From: Bovifimicola sp050309585
Lineage (GTDB): Bacteria; Bacillota; Clostridia; Lachnospirales; Lachnospiraceae
Reading direction: 5' to 3'
NCBI GenBank assembly: GCA_050309585.1
Contig: JBNRML010000147.1
Span: 1 to 64,000 of the forward strand
DNA length: 64,000 nucleotides
This document shows, one piece after another, positions 27,969-37,457 of this stretch. The notes beneath the pieces are model-generated. The model saw only the letters and a program-made list of their open reading frames with translations, was not told the DNA's origin and did no database searches. A program made the position numbers and the translations under genes. Position 1 is the stretch's first letter. Each line of letters starts with the position of its first letter.

Positions 27969-28718
27969 CCTTCTCCAAGTATATTCCACTCATCACCTAT
28001 CGGATCATACCAGTAAACCTGGGTTTGTGATACGGCATAGGTATGTTCTTTTACAAAATTCTCCTCATGGTCTGTTCCAAGATAAAAGACAATACAACTC
28101 TCTCCATCTATCATCTCTTCCTCATCAAAACACACGAGCTCCATTCCCTTCGCCATGCCATCAATAACCTCATCCTTTGAACATAAAAGTTCTTCTGCCT
28201 CCGCTCTCCTGTCATATATTGAATCAGCATACACTGAAATATCAATGCAGCCCTCTTCTAAAAGCACGGCTCCATCCCTGAGGGATAGTGACGGACGAAA
28301 TTCTATTTCTTTATCATTATTTTTTTCTGAGACCAATACATTGGAATATAAGTCACTGAAATTACAGCGTAAAATAACAGTTTCACCCTTCTTACCCTGA
28401 TAGAGTGGATTTTCCCTGTCATCTATGTATTCACATTCCTGATTCATCTTTGAATTGTAGATTGTAATTACACATTCATCATCCACCGGCACAAATGCAT
28501 AGACCTCATTTCCCTGAGTAAGCACCGGCTCACAATCACTTAAGAATGGATATTGAAAAGCGCCGGCACTATTCTCAATCGCCTTTTTTACCTCTTTGGA
28601 AGTTTCTGCATCCGAAGCGCCCAGAAATGCAATTCCAACCATCTTCCTTCGTTCCACAAGCTGAAAGAATGGCAAAACCAAGTGTACAAACAGCCACAAA
28701 ATACATTTTCTTTTTCAT
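27965..28718 (-). pseudogene. Lipoprotein gene with a frameshift after the signal peptide
   Basis: A well-placed start (ATG 28718 after AAAGGAGG) gives MKKKMYFVAVCTLGFAILSACG, a clear lipoprotein signal with a lipobox cysteine, but that frame stops after about 47 codons. The long frame that ends at 27965 (from about 28640 on: GIAFLGASDAETSKEVKKAI) is shifted by one base. One extra base (or two missing) between about 28580 and 28680 would join them into a ~250-residue secreted lipoprotein. The mature part has no family I recognise; it is acidic with repeated beta-type segments. It follows nspC by 24 bp. Real mutation or sequencing error cannot be told apart. Confidence 0.6.
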
Positions 28719-28741
28719 ATTTTCACTAACCTCCTTTCATT

Positions 28742-29902
28742 CTACAATCTGTCTTTAAAATCCTCATAGCCAAACTCTCTGATAATTTCAATTTCATCAC
28801 CTTTTTTATATGCTATTGAAGGTAATTTCATGCCATTAAAAGTGTTTGTCTTTACCATTGAATAAATCGCCATATCGCAGAATTTAATCCTGTCTCCGAC
28901 TTGTAATTTCTCCTTAAAATAATAATCTCCTATTATATCACCTGACAGACAGGTTGGTCCACCAAGTCTGTACAAATATCCTTCTGATTTATTTTGTGAT
29001 TCTATGGTTTTTTCATCTATTCTCGGCGTATATGGCATTTCTAACACATCCGGCATATGACATGCTGCTGAGGTATCCATTATGGCAATGTCCCTGCCAT
29101 TACATATTATATCTAAAACTGATGATACCATAAATCCTGCATTTAGTGCAACTGCTTCCCCGGGCTCCAGATAAATTTCAAGATTATACTTTTCCTTCAT
29201 GTGCACAATACATTTTTTCAGCTTATTTACATCATAATCATCTCTTGTTATATGATGTCCTCCGCCCATATTCAGCCATTTCATCTTATGAAGAATATGT
29301 CCAAATTTTTTTTCCACCGCCTGAAGTGTTTTCTCTAAATCATCAGAATTCTGCTCACAAAGAGTATGAAAATGAAGACCACTGATTCCTTCAAGTTCAT
29401 CCTCGCAAAAATTATCAATCGTGACCCCCATTCTGGAAAATGGCGCACAGGGGTCATAGATTTCATGTCCCTCCTGAGTTGAGCACTCTGGATTAATCCT
29501 GATTCCAAATTCAATATTTTTCTTCTTTTTATATTCCATTGCAAGATTTTTATATTTCTTCCACTGCGAAAAGCTGTTAAATACCACGTGGTCAGAAATG
29601 GACATGATTTCCTCCATTTCATCATCCCTATACGCAGCGGAATACACGTGAACCTCGCCCCTCATGTATTCTCTTCCCAGTTTTGCCTCATAAAGCCCAC
29701 TGGCAGTTGTTCCATTTAAATATTTTTCTATAAGCGGATATGTTGAATACATTGAAAAGCATTTTTGTGCCAGCAATATTTTACATCCTGTTTCATCTAT
29801 TACACTCTTTAATATTTCAAGATTTTTCCTAAGCAGTTCCTCCTCCACAACAAAGCATGGAGTAGGAATGTTTTCATAATTGTACTTTTTTTCTTTGTTC
29901 AT
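28742..29902 (-). CDS. nspC: Carboxynorspermidine decarboxylase
   Basis: A 386-residue PLP-dependent, alanine-racemase-fold decarboxylase that turns carboxy(nor)spermidine into (nor)spermidine. Visible marks are the PLP lysine in LLAQKCFSMY (near residue 43), GLHFHTLCEQN, the glycine stretch NMGGGHHI and the C-terminal GGPTCLSGD with the active-site cysteine. ATG 29902 is 7 nt after GAGG; a GTG directly before it is possible. It follows its synthase partner by 13 bp, completing the alternative spermidine route at the end of the operon. Confidence 0.93.
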   Translation of the reverse strand: MNKEKKYNYENIPTPCFVVEEELLRKNLEILKSVIDETGCKILLAQKCFSMYSTYPLIEKYLNGTTASGLYEAKLGREYMRGEVHVYSAAYRDDEMEEIMSISDHVVFNSFSQWKKYKNLAMEYKKKKNIEFGIRINPECSTQEGHEIYDPCAPFSRMGVTIDNFCEDELEGISGLHFHTLCEQNSDDLEKTLQAVEKKFGHILHKMKWLNMGGGHHITRDDYDVNKLKKCIVHMKEKYNLEIYLEPGEAVALNAGFMVSSVLDIICNGRDIAIMDTSAACHMPDVLEMPYTPRIDEKTIESQNKSEGYLYRLGGPTCLSGDIIGDYYFKEKLQVGDRIKFCDMAIYSMVKTNTFNGMKLPSIAYKKGDEIEIIREFGYEDFKDRL

Positions 29903-29915
29903 CACAAATCCTCAA

Positions 29916-31118
29916 TTAATCCACCAAAACAGGATTAAAATCTTCTTCCCATGGAAGCCCCCATTTATTCAATGCTTCCATAAATGGATCAGGATCAAAT
30001 TCCTCAATGTTAAATACACCAGGTCCCTTCCAGGTTCCATTCATAATGAGCATTGCACCAATCATTGCCGGAACGCCTGTTGTATAGCTTATAGCCTGAG
30101 AGCCAACCTCTTTATAACATTCCTGATGGTCACAGATGTTATATAAATAATATGTCTTATCCTTTCCATCCTTCTTGCCCCTGAAGATACAGCCAATATT
30201 GGTCTTTCCTACTGTTCTCGGACCAAGACTTGCAGGATCTGGTAAAACTGCCTTTAAGAACTGCAAAGGCACTATCTGTTTTCCCTCAAATTCAATAGGC
30301 TCAATGGAGGTCATTCCCACATTTTCAAGGCACTTAAGATGTGTTAAATAACTCTGTCCAAAGGTCATGAAGAATCTGATTCTCTTGATTCCCGGAATAT
30401 TTATTCCCAGGGATTCAAGCTCTTCATGATGAAGTAAATACATATCCTTCATGCCAACGCCCTTGAAATCATATTCTCTCTTTATTTCCATAGGCTTTGT
30501 TTCAACCCATTTTCCATCTTCCCAGTAACTTCCGTTAGCCGAAACCTCTCTGATGTTTATTTCCGGATTAAAGTTTGTGGCAAAAGGATAACCGTGGTCT
30601 CCCCCGTTACAGTCCAAAATATCTATATAGTTAATTTCATCAAATTCATGCCTTAATGCATATGCGCTGAATACGCCTGTTACACCAGGGTCAAATCCAC
30701 TTCCCAGAAGTGCTGTAATTCCCGCTTCCTTAAATTTATCTCTGTATGCCCACTGCCATTTATATTCAAATTTTGCTGTATCAAGTGGCTCGTAATTTGC
30801 TGTGTCCACATAATTTGTCTTTGTGGCAAGACAGGCATCCATAATGGTAAGATCCTGATATGGCAAGGCAAGATTTAAAACTACATCCGGCTTAAAATCA
30901 GAAATAAGTGCTATGAGCTCATCCACATTGTCTGCATCAACCTTTGCGGTATGAATTTTAGTCTTTGTCTTTCCCTCAAGTTCTGCCTTAAGCTTATCAC
31001 ACTTACTCTTTGTTCTGCTTGCTATCATTATCTCCTCAAATGCTTCACTGTTCTGACAGCATTTATGAATCGCAACTCCTGCTACTCCTCCACAGCCAAT
31101 TATTAACGCTTTTCCCAT
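29916..31118 (-). CDS. Carboxynorspermidine synthase (saccharopine dehydrogenase family)
   Basis: A 400-residue NAD(P)H-dependent enzyme (CASDH) that condenses aspartate semialdehyde with a diamine to give carboxy(nor)spermidine. The Rossmann motif IIGCGGVAGVAIHKC is at the N-terminus, and LNLALPYQDLTIMDACL and GFDPGVTGVFSAYA match the saccharopine dehydrogenase-like family. Position next to nspC makes this function much more likely than lysine metabolism. The start at 31118 is preferred because the frame open to 31160 adds a basic stretch absent from the family. Confidence 0.9.
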   Translation of the reverse strand: MGKALIIGCGGVAGVAIHKCCQNSEAFEEIMIASRTKSKCDKLKAELEGKTKTKIHTAKVDADNVDELIALISDFKPDVVLNLALPYQDLTIMDACLATKTNYVDTANYEPLDTAKFEYKWQWAYRDKFKEAGITALLGSGFDPGVTGVFSAYALRHEFDEINYIDILDCNGGDHGYPFATNFNPEINIREVSANGSYWEDGKWVETKPMEIKREYDFKGVGMKDMYLLHHEELESLGINIPGIKRIRFFMTFGQSYLTHLKCLENVGMTSIEPIEFEGKQIVPLQFLKAVLPDPASLGPRTVGKTNIGCIFRGKKDGKDKTYYLYNICDHQECYKEVGSQAISYTTGVPAMIGAMLIMNGTWKGPGVFNIEEFDPDPFMEALNKWGLPWEEDFNPVLVD

Positions 31119-31221
31119 TTTTCTTCTTTCCTTTCTTTTCCGTATCATCTTCATTATCAATGTTTTCCTTCAGACCCATTGTCTTCAGTATTATCTGCAT
31201 TATCAATATTTGTCTTCAGTA

Positions 31222-32076
31222 TTATTTGCATCCGACTGCCAATAATAGTTCTCTGACAACCTTACACGCCACTGCCGTTGATGCCCCTGATGTATCAAGG
31301 TTTGGTGCAAGTTCATTTACATCCATTGCCACAATGTTTAATTTTGAAACCATTTTTATTGCGTCAAGAAGTTCCATAAATGATACCCCTCCAGCCTCAG
31401 GCGTTCCTGTTCCCGGAAATACCCCTGGGTCCAGAACATCCAAATCTATTGTAAAATACACAGGATATCCTTCGCATTTTTCCACGGCCTCCCTGAGACC
31501 GTCAAAATTAAACTTATTTAGTGTGGTATGCTCCTTTGCCCAGTAAAACTCCGAGCGCTCACCGCTTCTTATACCGAACTGGTATATCTTATCATCACCA
31601 ATTACATCCCATATTCTTCTGATAACTGATGCATGTGAAAGCTTCACTCCCAGATACTCATCTCTCAGGTCTGTATGGGCGTCAAAATGTATTACTCTGA
31701 CATCAGGATACTTTTCATACACCTTTTCAAAAGCCCCCAATGTGACAAGATGTTCCCCACCTATCATTAACGGCAATTTACCTGCATCGAGTATTTTCTT
31801 TTCAGCATCACCTATCATCATAAGCGCCATTTCAGCATTGCCAAATGGAAGCTCAATATCTCCTCCGTCAAACACCTTCACTTCCTCTAAATCCTTATCC
31901 TGATAGGGACTGTAGGTTTCGAGACCATAGGACTCTCCTCTTATTGCCTTACTGGCAAATCTGGTTCCCGGTCGATATGAGGTAGTGGAGTCAAAGGGTG
32001 CCCCAAATATTACAATATCCGCATCTTCAAAGCTTTCCTCACAACCAATAAAGGTTTCAATATTTTTATTCCACAT
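31222..32076 (-). CDS. speB: Agmatinase (ureohydrolase)
   Basis: A 284-residue Mn2+-dependent ureohydrolase. The metal ligands are all visible: H109 in GGEHL, H130/D132/H134/D136 in HFDAHTD and D211/D213 in TIDLDVLDPG. It removes urea from agmatine to give putrescine, or from N1-aminopropylagmatine to give spermidine. Its start overlaps the end of speE by 11 nt, so the two are probably translationally coupled, which favours the aminopropylagmatine idea. About 100 bp separate it from the next gene. Confidence 0.93.
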   Translation of the reverse strand: MWNKNIETFIGCEESFEDADIVIFGAPFDSTTSYRPGTRFASKAIRGESYGLETYSPYQDKDLEEVKVFDGGDIELPFGNAEMALMMIGDAEKKILDAGKLPLMIGGEHLVTLGAFEKVYEKYPDVRVIHFDAHTDLRDEYLGVKLSHASVIRRIWDVIGDDKIYQFGIRSGERSEFYWAKEHTTLNKFNFDGLREAVEKCEGYPVYFTIDLDVLDPGVFPGTGTPEAGGVSFMELLDAIKMVSKLNIVAMDVNELAPNLDTSGASTAVACKVVRELLLAVGCK

Positions 32077-32917
32077 CTCTTAATAATTCCTCCACATAAT
32101 TAGGTAACGCAAATGCACCGGTGTGCAGTCTGGTGTTATAGTATTTAGTCTGAATTCCTAACATATCCCATTTTGCACCGTTAAAATCCTTTGTAGGATG
32201 GTATTTCTTTGAGGAAAAACCAAACAGCCAGTGTCCTGATGGATAAGTAGGTATATGTGCCTGATAAACCTTGCTTATGCCAAAACTCTCCACAATCCTT
32301 TTGTGTGCTCTCTGCATTGCCAGTGAATCCTCATGATAAAAAGGACTTTCATGCTGATTAACCACAATGCCATCATCCTTAAGAGCCTTGTAGCAGTTTC
32401 CATAAAATTCCTTCGTAAAAAGTCCCTCTCCTGGTCCAAACGGGTCCGTGGAATCCACAATTATCAAATCATATTCATTTTCACAGTTTCTGATATATTT
32501 CAATCCATCCTGATAGGTTATGTGAACTCTCTCGTCATCAAGACTGCAGGCAGTCAGAGGCAGATACTTTTTGCACACCTCAACCACCAGTTCATCTATT
32601 TCCACCATATCAATTTTCTCTATTGTCTGGTATCTGGTAAGCTCCCTGATAACTCCGCCGTCACCGGCACCGATAACCAATACATTCTTCACATTTGGAT
32701 GAACTGCCATCGGCACATGGACTATCATTTCATGATAAATAAATTCATCCTTTTCTGTCAGCATCATATACCCGTCAAGAGTCAGAAAACGTCCAAATTC
32801 CTTTGAATCAAAAACATCTATTCTCTGATAATCGCTCTGGGCACTGAAAAGCTGTCTGTTAACCTTTATCGAAAATTTAACATCCGGCGTATGCCTTTCC
32901 GTAAACCATAATTCCAT
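32066..32917 (-). CDS. speE: Spermidine synthase / aminopropyltransferase
   Basis: A 283-residue class I methyltransferase-fold enzyme that moves the aminopropyl group of decarboxylated AdoMet to an amine. It has the N-terminal beta domain, NVLVIGAGDGGVIRELTRY around residue 78 and the catalytic aspartate in DLIIVDSTDPFGPGEGLF. Perfect Shine-Dalgarno (AAGGAGG, 6 nt spacing). Substrate may be putrescine or agmatine; the gene order with speB allows both. Confidence 0.94.
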   Translation of the reverse strand: MELWFTERHTPDVKFSIKVNRQLFSAQSDYQRIDVFDSKEFGRFLTLDGYMMLTEKDEFIYHEMIVHVPMAVHPNVKNVLVIGAGDGGVIRELTRYQTIEKIDMVEIDELVVEVCKKYLPLTACSLDDERVHITYQDGLKYIRNCENEYDLIIVDSTDPFGPGEGLFTKEFYGNCYKALKDDGIVVNQHESPFYHEDSLAMQRAHKRIVESFGISKVYQAHIPTYPSGHWLFGFSSKKYHPTKDFNGAKWDMLGIQTKYYNTRLHTGAFALPNYVEELLRDVE

Positions 32918-32928
32918 CTTTTACCTCC

Positions 32929-34383
32929 TTAGGTCAATTCCAACAAAACATTTATGTTTTCTATGTTAATGTCCTCTGTTCCCGTCATAAAACATCCTTT
33001 TTCCTTCGCATATTGTATATACGCAATGATTTCATCCGTAATCATTTCCCCAGGAGCCAGAATTGGTATTCCGGGAGGATAACACATCACAAATTCGCTG
33101 CACACTCTTCCAACAGACTCATTTAATGGCAATGAAATCTTTTCGCCATAAAAGGCCTTCTTAGGAGATATTTTCACAATAGGTGAAATATATTCGTGGT
33201 CAAACATCTCCGCACCTTCCCTTTTAAATCTCCGCCTTATTTCGGCAAGTGCACTCACAAGACGCTCTATTTCACGCTCTCTGTCTCCTACAGAAATATA
33301 TGCCAGAATATTTCCAATATCTCCAAACTCTATTTGTATATCATACTCATCCCTCAAAAGATCATATACCTCTATACCTGCCAGTCCTACACCGAAGGTA
33401 TTTATCGAGAGCTTTGTCACATCGAAATCATAAATGGAATCTCTATTAACAATCTCTCTGCAATATGCATAATAATCCCCAATATTATTTATTTCTTCTC
33501 TCGCGTACTTTGCAAGATATCTGACCTTTTCAAATATCTCTTTTCCATTAAGTGCAAGATTTTTTCGCGACATATCAAGACTCGATAAAAAGAGATAACT
33601 TCCACTTGTAGTCTGGGTGAGATTTATAACCTGTCTTACATAATTTGCATTAATATCCGGTCCCAAAAGTAGTATTGAACTCTGGGTCAGACTTCCTCCT
33701 GATTTATGCATACTCACTGATGCCATATCAGCACCGGCTTCCATTGCCGACATTGGAAGATTTTCATCAAAATAGAAATGTGTTCCATGAGCCTCGTCTG
33801 CAAGCACTTTCATCCCATTTTCATGAGCTATCCTTGTAATCTCTTTAATATTTGAACATATTCCGTAATATGTAGGATTATTTACCATTACAGCCTTCGC
33901 ATCTGGATTTTCCTTTATTGCCCTTTTCACATCCCCAACTGACATTCCAAGTGCTATTCCCAGCCTCCCATCTGAATCAGGATTTACATATACAGGTATG
34001 GCTCCTGCTAAAATAAGAGCATTTATTGCACTTCTGTGAACATTTCTTGGCATAATTATTTTATCACCTTCTTTACAGGTGGCTAAAATCATTGTCTGCA
34101 CTGCAGAGGTTGTTCCTCCAACCATGAAAAAGGCATGTGCTGCGCCAAAGGCATCTGCCGCCAGTTCCTCAGCCTCTTTAATTACCGACACCGGATGGCA
34201 AAGGTTGTCTAATGGCTTCATGGAATTCACATCAACAGACATGCATTTTTCGCCTAAAAACTCTGTGAGTTCAGGATTTCCCTTTCCATGCTTATGTCCC
34301 GGCACATCAAAGGGCACTATTCTTTCTGTTTTTAATCTTTTCAATGCCTCGTAAATCGGCATTTTGCTTTGATCTCTTTCCAC
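32929..34383 (-). CDS. speA: Arginine decarboxylase (fold type I, Orn/Lys/Arg family)
   Basis: A 484-residue PLP enzyme of the bacterial Orn/Lys/Arg decarboxylase group. The PLP lysine is in SMHKSGGSLTQSS, and the cofactor region VLADEAHGTHFYFDE precedes it; GHKHGKGNPEL at the N-terminus is typical. In this operon context it most likely makes agmatine, the substrate for SpeB. GTG start 34383 follows GAGG. Lysine or ornithine specificity cannot be excluded from sequence alone. Confidence 0.9.
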   Translation of the reverse strand: MERDQSKMPIYEALKRLKTERIVPFDVPGHKHGKGNPELTEFLGEKCMSVDVNSMKPLDNLCHPVSVIKEAEELAADAFGAAHAFFMVGGTTSAVQTMILATCKEGDKIIMPRNVHRSAINALILAGAIPVYVNPDSDGRLGIALGMSVGDVKRAIKENPDAKAVMVNNPTYYGICSNIKEITRIAHENGMKVLADEAHGTHFYFDENLPMSAMEAGADMASVSMHKSGGSLTQSSILLLGPDINANYVRQVINLTQTTSGSYLFLSSLDMSRKNLALNGKEIFEKVRYLAKYAREEINNIGDYYAYCREIVNRDSIYDFDVTKLSINTFGVGLAGIEVYDLLRDEYDIQIEFGDIGNILAYISVGDREREIERLVSALAEIRRRFKREGAEMFDHEYISPIVKISPKKAFYGEKISLPLNESVGRVCSEFVMCYPPGIPILAPGEMITDEIIAYIQYAKEKGCFMTGTEDINIENINVLLELT

Positions 34384-34403
34384 GTTTCCTCATTTCTGAC
34401 AGG

Positions 34404-35219
34404 CTAAAATATATTGCTACCACTAAATATCTCTATCATTTCCTGTCTTAAACTGTTTGTAATTGCCAGTCTTTCCTTAGGCGGCAACTCGTACACATCT
34501 GTTTTAAAAAGATAATTCTGCAAATCTATATCCTTTATGAGCATTTGTGTGTGAAAAATATTTGACTGGTAAATATTAACATCAATTGCATCATACTTTA
34601 ACAAAGTATCATTATTTATGTAATCCTGGATTGATGTTATTTTATGGTCCATAAAAAGCTTCTTTCCATCTAAATCCCTGGTAAATCCCCTTACCTTATA
34701 GTCCATTGTAATAATATCCGAGTCAAAACTTCCAATAAGGTAATCAAGTGTTGAAAGAGGGGTTATTTCACCGCAGGTTGCAACGTCAATATCAACCCTG
34801 AAGGTTGCAATACATGTCTCCGGATGGTACTCTGGATATGTATGCACGGTAATGTGGCTCTTATCAAGATGTGCCACTGCATTCTGCCCCAGAGAACTTA
34901 TCCCCTTCCTTGAAATATCATTTCCTGCTTTAATGTCACCACTTCTTGAGTTAAGCATTTTTTCTTCCGCAATCAATATTGTGGCACTGGCTCCCTGAGG
35001 GTCATAATCCTGTTTAGACACATTGAGCACATGCGCGCCTATCATATCCGTAACATTACAAAGTATCTTCACCAGTCTGTCTGAATTGTACTGTTCATCA
35101 ATATACTCAATGTATTCCCTCTGTTCTCTCTCTGTTTTAGCATAGCAGACATCATAAATATTGAAGCTCAGTGATTTTGTTAAGTTATTAAATCCGTATA
35201 GTTTTAATTTGCTGTACAT
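34404..35219 (-). CDS. speD: S-adenosylmethionine decarboxylase proenzyme, E. coli type
   Basis: A 271-residue pyruvoyl enzyme precursor. Self-cleavage occurs before S121 in HLDKSHITVHTYPE, giving the beta chain and the pyruvoyl-capped alpha chain. It supplies decarboxylated AdoMet to SpeE. ATG 35219 is the start (GAGAGGGATAAA before it, and the family begins here); the frame open to 35276 runs through the leader terminator. First gene of the polyamine operon and the direct target of the leader at 35.24-35.61 kb. Confidence 0.95.
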   Translation of the reverse strand: MYSKLKLYGFNNLTKSLSFNIYDVCYAKTEREQREYIEYIDEQYNSDRLVKILCNVTDMIGAHVLNVSKQDYDPQGASATILIAEEKMLNSRSGDIKAGNDISRKGISSLGQNAVAHLDKSHITVHTYPEYHPETCIATFRVDIDVATCGEITPLSTLDYLIGSFDSDIITMDYKVRGFTRDLDGKKLFMDHKITSIQDYINNDTLLKYDAIDVNIYQSNIFHTQMLIKDIDLQNYLFKTDVYELPPKERLAITNSLRQEMIEIFSGSNIF

Positions 35220-35240
35220 TTTATCCCTCTCCCAAATAAC

Positions 35241-35280
35241 AAAAAAACAAGTGAATGTACACTCTGTACATAACACTTGT
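35241..35280 (-). terminator. Leader terminator (attenuator) before speD
   Basis: On the minus strand ACAAGTG and GTACA pair with GTGTAC and CACTTGT, closing a stem followed by seven T (35241-35247). It ends 21 nt before the speD start codon and after the operon promoter, so it can only act as an attenuator. Confidence 0.85.
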
Positions 35281-35606
35281 TCTAATTCACTAATTGCATT
35301 ATTCTTTTTGAAACTAATTCATATTCTTTATCCAATATAGCATCTAGAGTCTATATAGCAAGAAATTACTTTTACTACTCTTATTGATTTTTCACAAGTG
35401 TGATGTGCACAAAAAGTGCAACCGTCTATCCAATTGGTTATTAGTCACCAACTCAATGCCATCACTGGCATCAACTTATAAAATTTGAGTTCTTAACTCA
35501 ATCAATACGGCAGAAAATCTCCGCCTGTTAAAAATAATTCCCGCAAACTCTAAGTCCGCTTTTCATGTCAAAACATCAGACACTCCAGGATACGTGTAAT
35601 CACGAC
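35281..35606 (-). promoter_or_regulatory. Structured leader RNA of the polyamine operon (candidate riboswitch)
   Basis: About 330 nt between the promoter and the attenuator hold no gene but are rich in stems: GGCGGA/TCTGCC (35509-35525), TTGAGTT/AACTCAA (35485-35501), TGCC/GGCA (35457-35471), TTGGT/ACCAA and TGCAC/GTGCA. A second TTGAGTT (35450-35456) competes for the same AACTCAA. The segment 35394-35405 complements the 5' arm of the terminator (35269-35280) at 11 of 12 bases, a ready-made antiterminator. A possible closing stem pairs 35545-35553 with 35344-35352. I do not recognise a known riboswitch class. Confidence 0.7.
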
Positions 35607-35612
35607 AAGGTG

Positions 35613-35641
35613 ATTATAATTTATAAATATATGTGTGTCAA
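35613..35641 (-). promoter_or_regulatory. Consensus promoter of the polyamine operon
   Basis: TTGACA (35636-35641) and TATAAT (35613-35618) are both perfect and separated by exactly 17 bp. Transcription would start near 35606, giving a leader of about 390 nt before speD. Confidence 0.92.
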
Positions 35642-35648
35642 TCATTTT

Positions 35649-37457
35649 TTATTGGTTTCCATAAACAAAACAAAGTTCTACATCCGTATAAAAAAATTTC
35701 AATATTTCCTCATAATTCATACCACTGTCCACCATTTGCTTTACGGCATTCTGACTCATCCCTGCACCATGCCCATATCCACCGCCATATATATGATATT
35801 CATCCTTGTTTTTTTCTATTGTAAAAAATGCACTTGGAAGCATATTCATGTTCGAAACCACACTTCCATCCTGCTTTATAATGTCATTTCCATTAGGACT
35901 TATTATTTTTCTTATAAAGGACTGCTTAATGATCTTTACTGTATTTTTATCTCCAACAATTATCAATTCTTCAACAATCCCCCCTGGTCCCCTCTTCTCA
36001 ACAATTACATTCTCTACATTTCCAACATTTGTCACTTTCTTTTGAACATATTGTCCATTTTCATACTTTAACACCCGCTTCGGATCCAAATTGTAAACTT
36101 CTGATAATCCATTATTTACCTTATCAGACATTTCTTTTGTACCAAGCTTTATTTCCCATCTGTACCAGGGCGACCGGGAATCAAAGGTGTCTGGCTTTGA
36201 TTTAATAAACTCAGAAAACTCTTTATTATCAAGGAGATTATACTTTATCTCATCATTACTTAGGTATTTTTCCTTTATATAATCATTTTTCTCTCCTCCC
36301 CATACGGTGGAATCAGTTGTCGAGCCACAGGATGTGGAGAAAAAATATGTATTTGCCACCTGCCCATTATGTTTTAATACCTTTCCGTAAGTAGACTTCA
36401 CCGCAGATATTGACTCTTCTCTTTCAGGCGTATTGTTATAAACCTGATAATTTGTGCTGTCATCAACCTGTGCCCCATAACATACTAAACTTGAATCATT
36501 CATATGTGAGACAGCATAGCTTCTTGCGCATACCGCCTGAACCTTCAACGCCTCAACCCCATAAGATACCGGCATTTCACTGGGCACTACTCCATACAGG
36601 TATTCCTCTAAAGACAAATCATTCACAATCAGAAAACCATTTTCACCCTCAGATATCTCAATGCTTCCTCTGTATTCCGGATTTATATTATTTCTGAGGA
36701 TTGTATTTATCCTTATTTTTCCATTCGGATCCTGGGTTTTAAACTTTACTCTCTTTCCGTCATACAATTCCTGAAAATCTGATAATTTCTTTACCTCACC
36801 TGCCTTAAAGTTTACAACCTTTTCCTCAAACTTATCTTCAGAATTCTTTACATAATAAAACATATCATAATCAACATCGCTGCATATCTCTACGTTATTG
36901 TGGAAATACCCCTTAAATCCTGTTGTCATAAGAAGAACTCTTATATTTTCCGCCTCAGGTTCCTTATCAACAATAATTCCACATATTTCCTTGTCGGCTA
37001 CTATGAACCTTAAATTTTCATCGCCAACCACAACGGACTCTCTATTTAAAGTAGAATAATTATCATATCCTGCAAAAATCTTCAGGTCCTGATTCGTGTT
37101 AACCCTTCCAAATCCTTCAATTTCAATGAATCCCTCACCAACAGACAGCACTCTTCCACTGATTTCATCCCTCTTAAGCCTCAATTCTTTCACACTATCT
37201 TTCTTCACTATAATATCAGCCAATACATTCTTAAGATTTTCATTTACTCCCTTTATCTTATACTTTTTTTCATTTCCCTCATGTACAAAACTAATTTCCT
37301 CATTTTCACATTTACTTACTAAAACATTTTTATATAATAGTTCACTATTTTTGCCATTACTTTTTGCGGCACTTTTATTCTCTTCCGGCATAAATAAAAT
37401 AAATAGTCCAAGCACAATAAATAAACCAATCAATATATAAATAATTACTTTTTTCAC
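35649..37457 (-). CDS. SpoIID/LytB-domain protein
   Basis: A 602-residue protein with one N-terminal transmembrane segment (VIIYILIGLFIVLGLFILF) and a C-terminal SpoIID domain: EYLYGVVPSEMP, VQAVCARSYAVSH, FFSTSCGSTTDST and GGGYGHGAGMSQNA. SpoIID-type proteins are peptidoglycan lytic transglycosylases of engulfment or amidase enhancers. The long N-terminal part (about 30-270) is not recognised. GTG 37457 is the likely start (GGAGATTAGT before it); the frame reads through ATG 37469 inside the Shine-Dalgarno block. It lies behind a hairpin-element tail and a stand-alone RNA. Confidence 0.85.
   Translation of the reverse strand: MKKVIIYILIGLFIVLGLFILFMPEENKSAAKSNGKNSELLYKNVLVSKCENEEISFVHEGNEKKYKIKGVNENLKNVLADIIVKKDSVKELRLKRDEISGRVLSVGEGFIEIEGFGRVNTNQDLKIFAGYDNYSTLNRESVVVGDENLRFIVADKEICGIIVDKEPEAENIRVLLMTTGFKGYFHNNVEICSDVDYDMFYYVKNSEDKFEEKVVNFKAGEVKKLSDFQELYDGKRVKFKTQDPNGKIRINTILRNNINPEYRGSIEISEGENGFLIVNDLSLEEYLYGVVPSEMPVSYGVEALKVQAVCARSYAVSHMNDSSLVCYGAQVDDSTNYQVYNNTPEREESISAVKSTYGKVLKHNGQVANTYFFSTSCGSTTDSTVWGGEKNDYIKEKYLSNDEIKYNLLDNKEFSEFIKSKPDTFDSRSPWYRWEIKLGTKEMSDKVNNGLSEVYNLDPKRVLKYENGQYVQKKVTNVGNVENVIVEKRGPGGIVEELIIVGDKNTVKIIKQSFIRKIISPNGNDIIKQDGSVVSNMNMLPSAFFTIEKNKDEYHIYGGGYGHGAGMSQNAVKQMVDSGMNYEEILKFFYTDVELCFVYGNQ

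Noticed and set aside
35560..35583. Hammerhead-ribozyme-like core (CTGATG...GAAA) in the polyamine leader
   Set aside because: Stem II would have only three weak pairs, the position after CTGATG is not A, and no cleavage-site strand fits.
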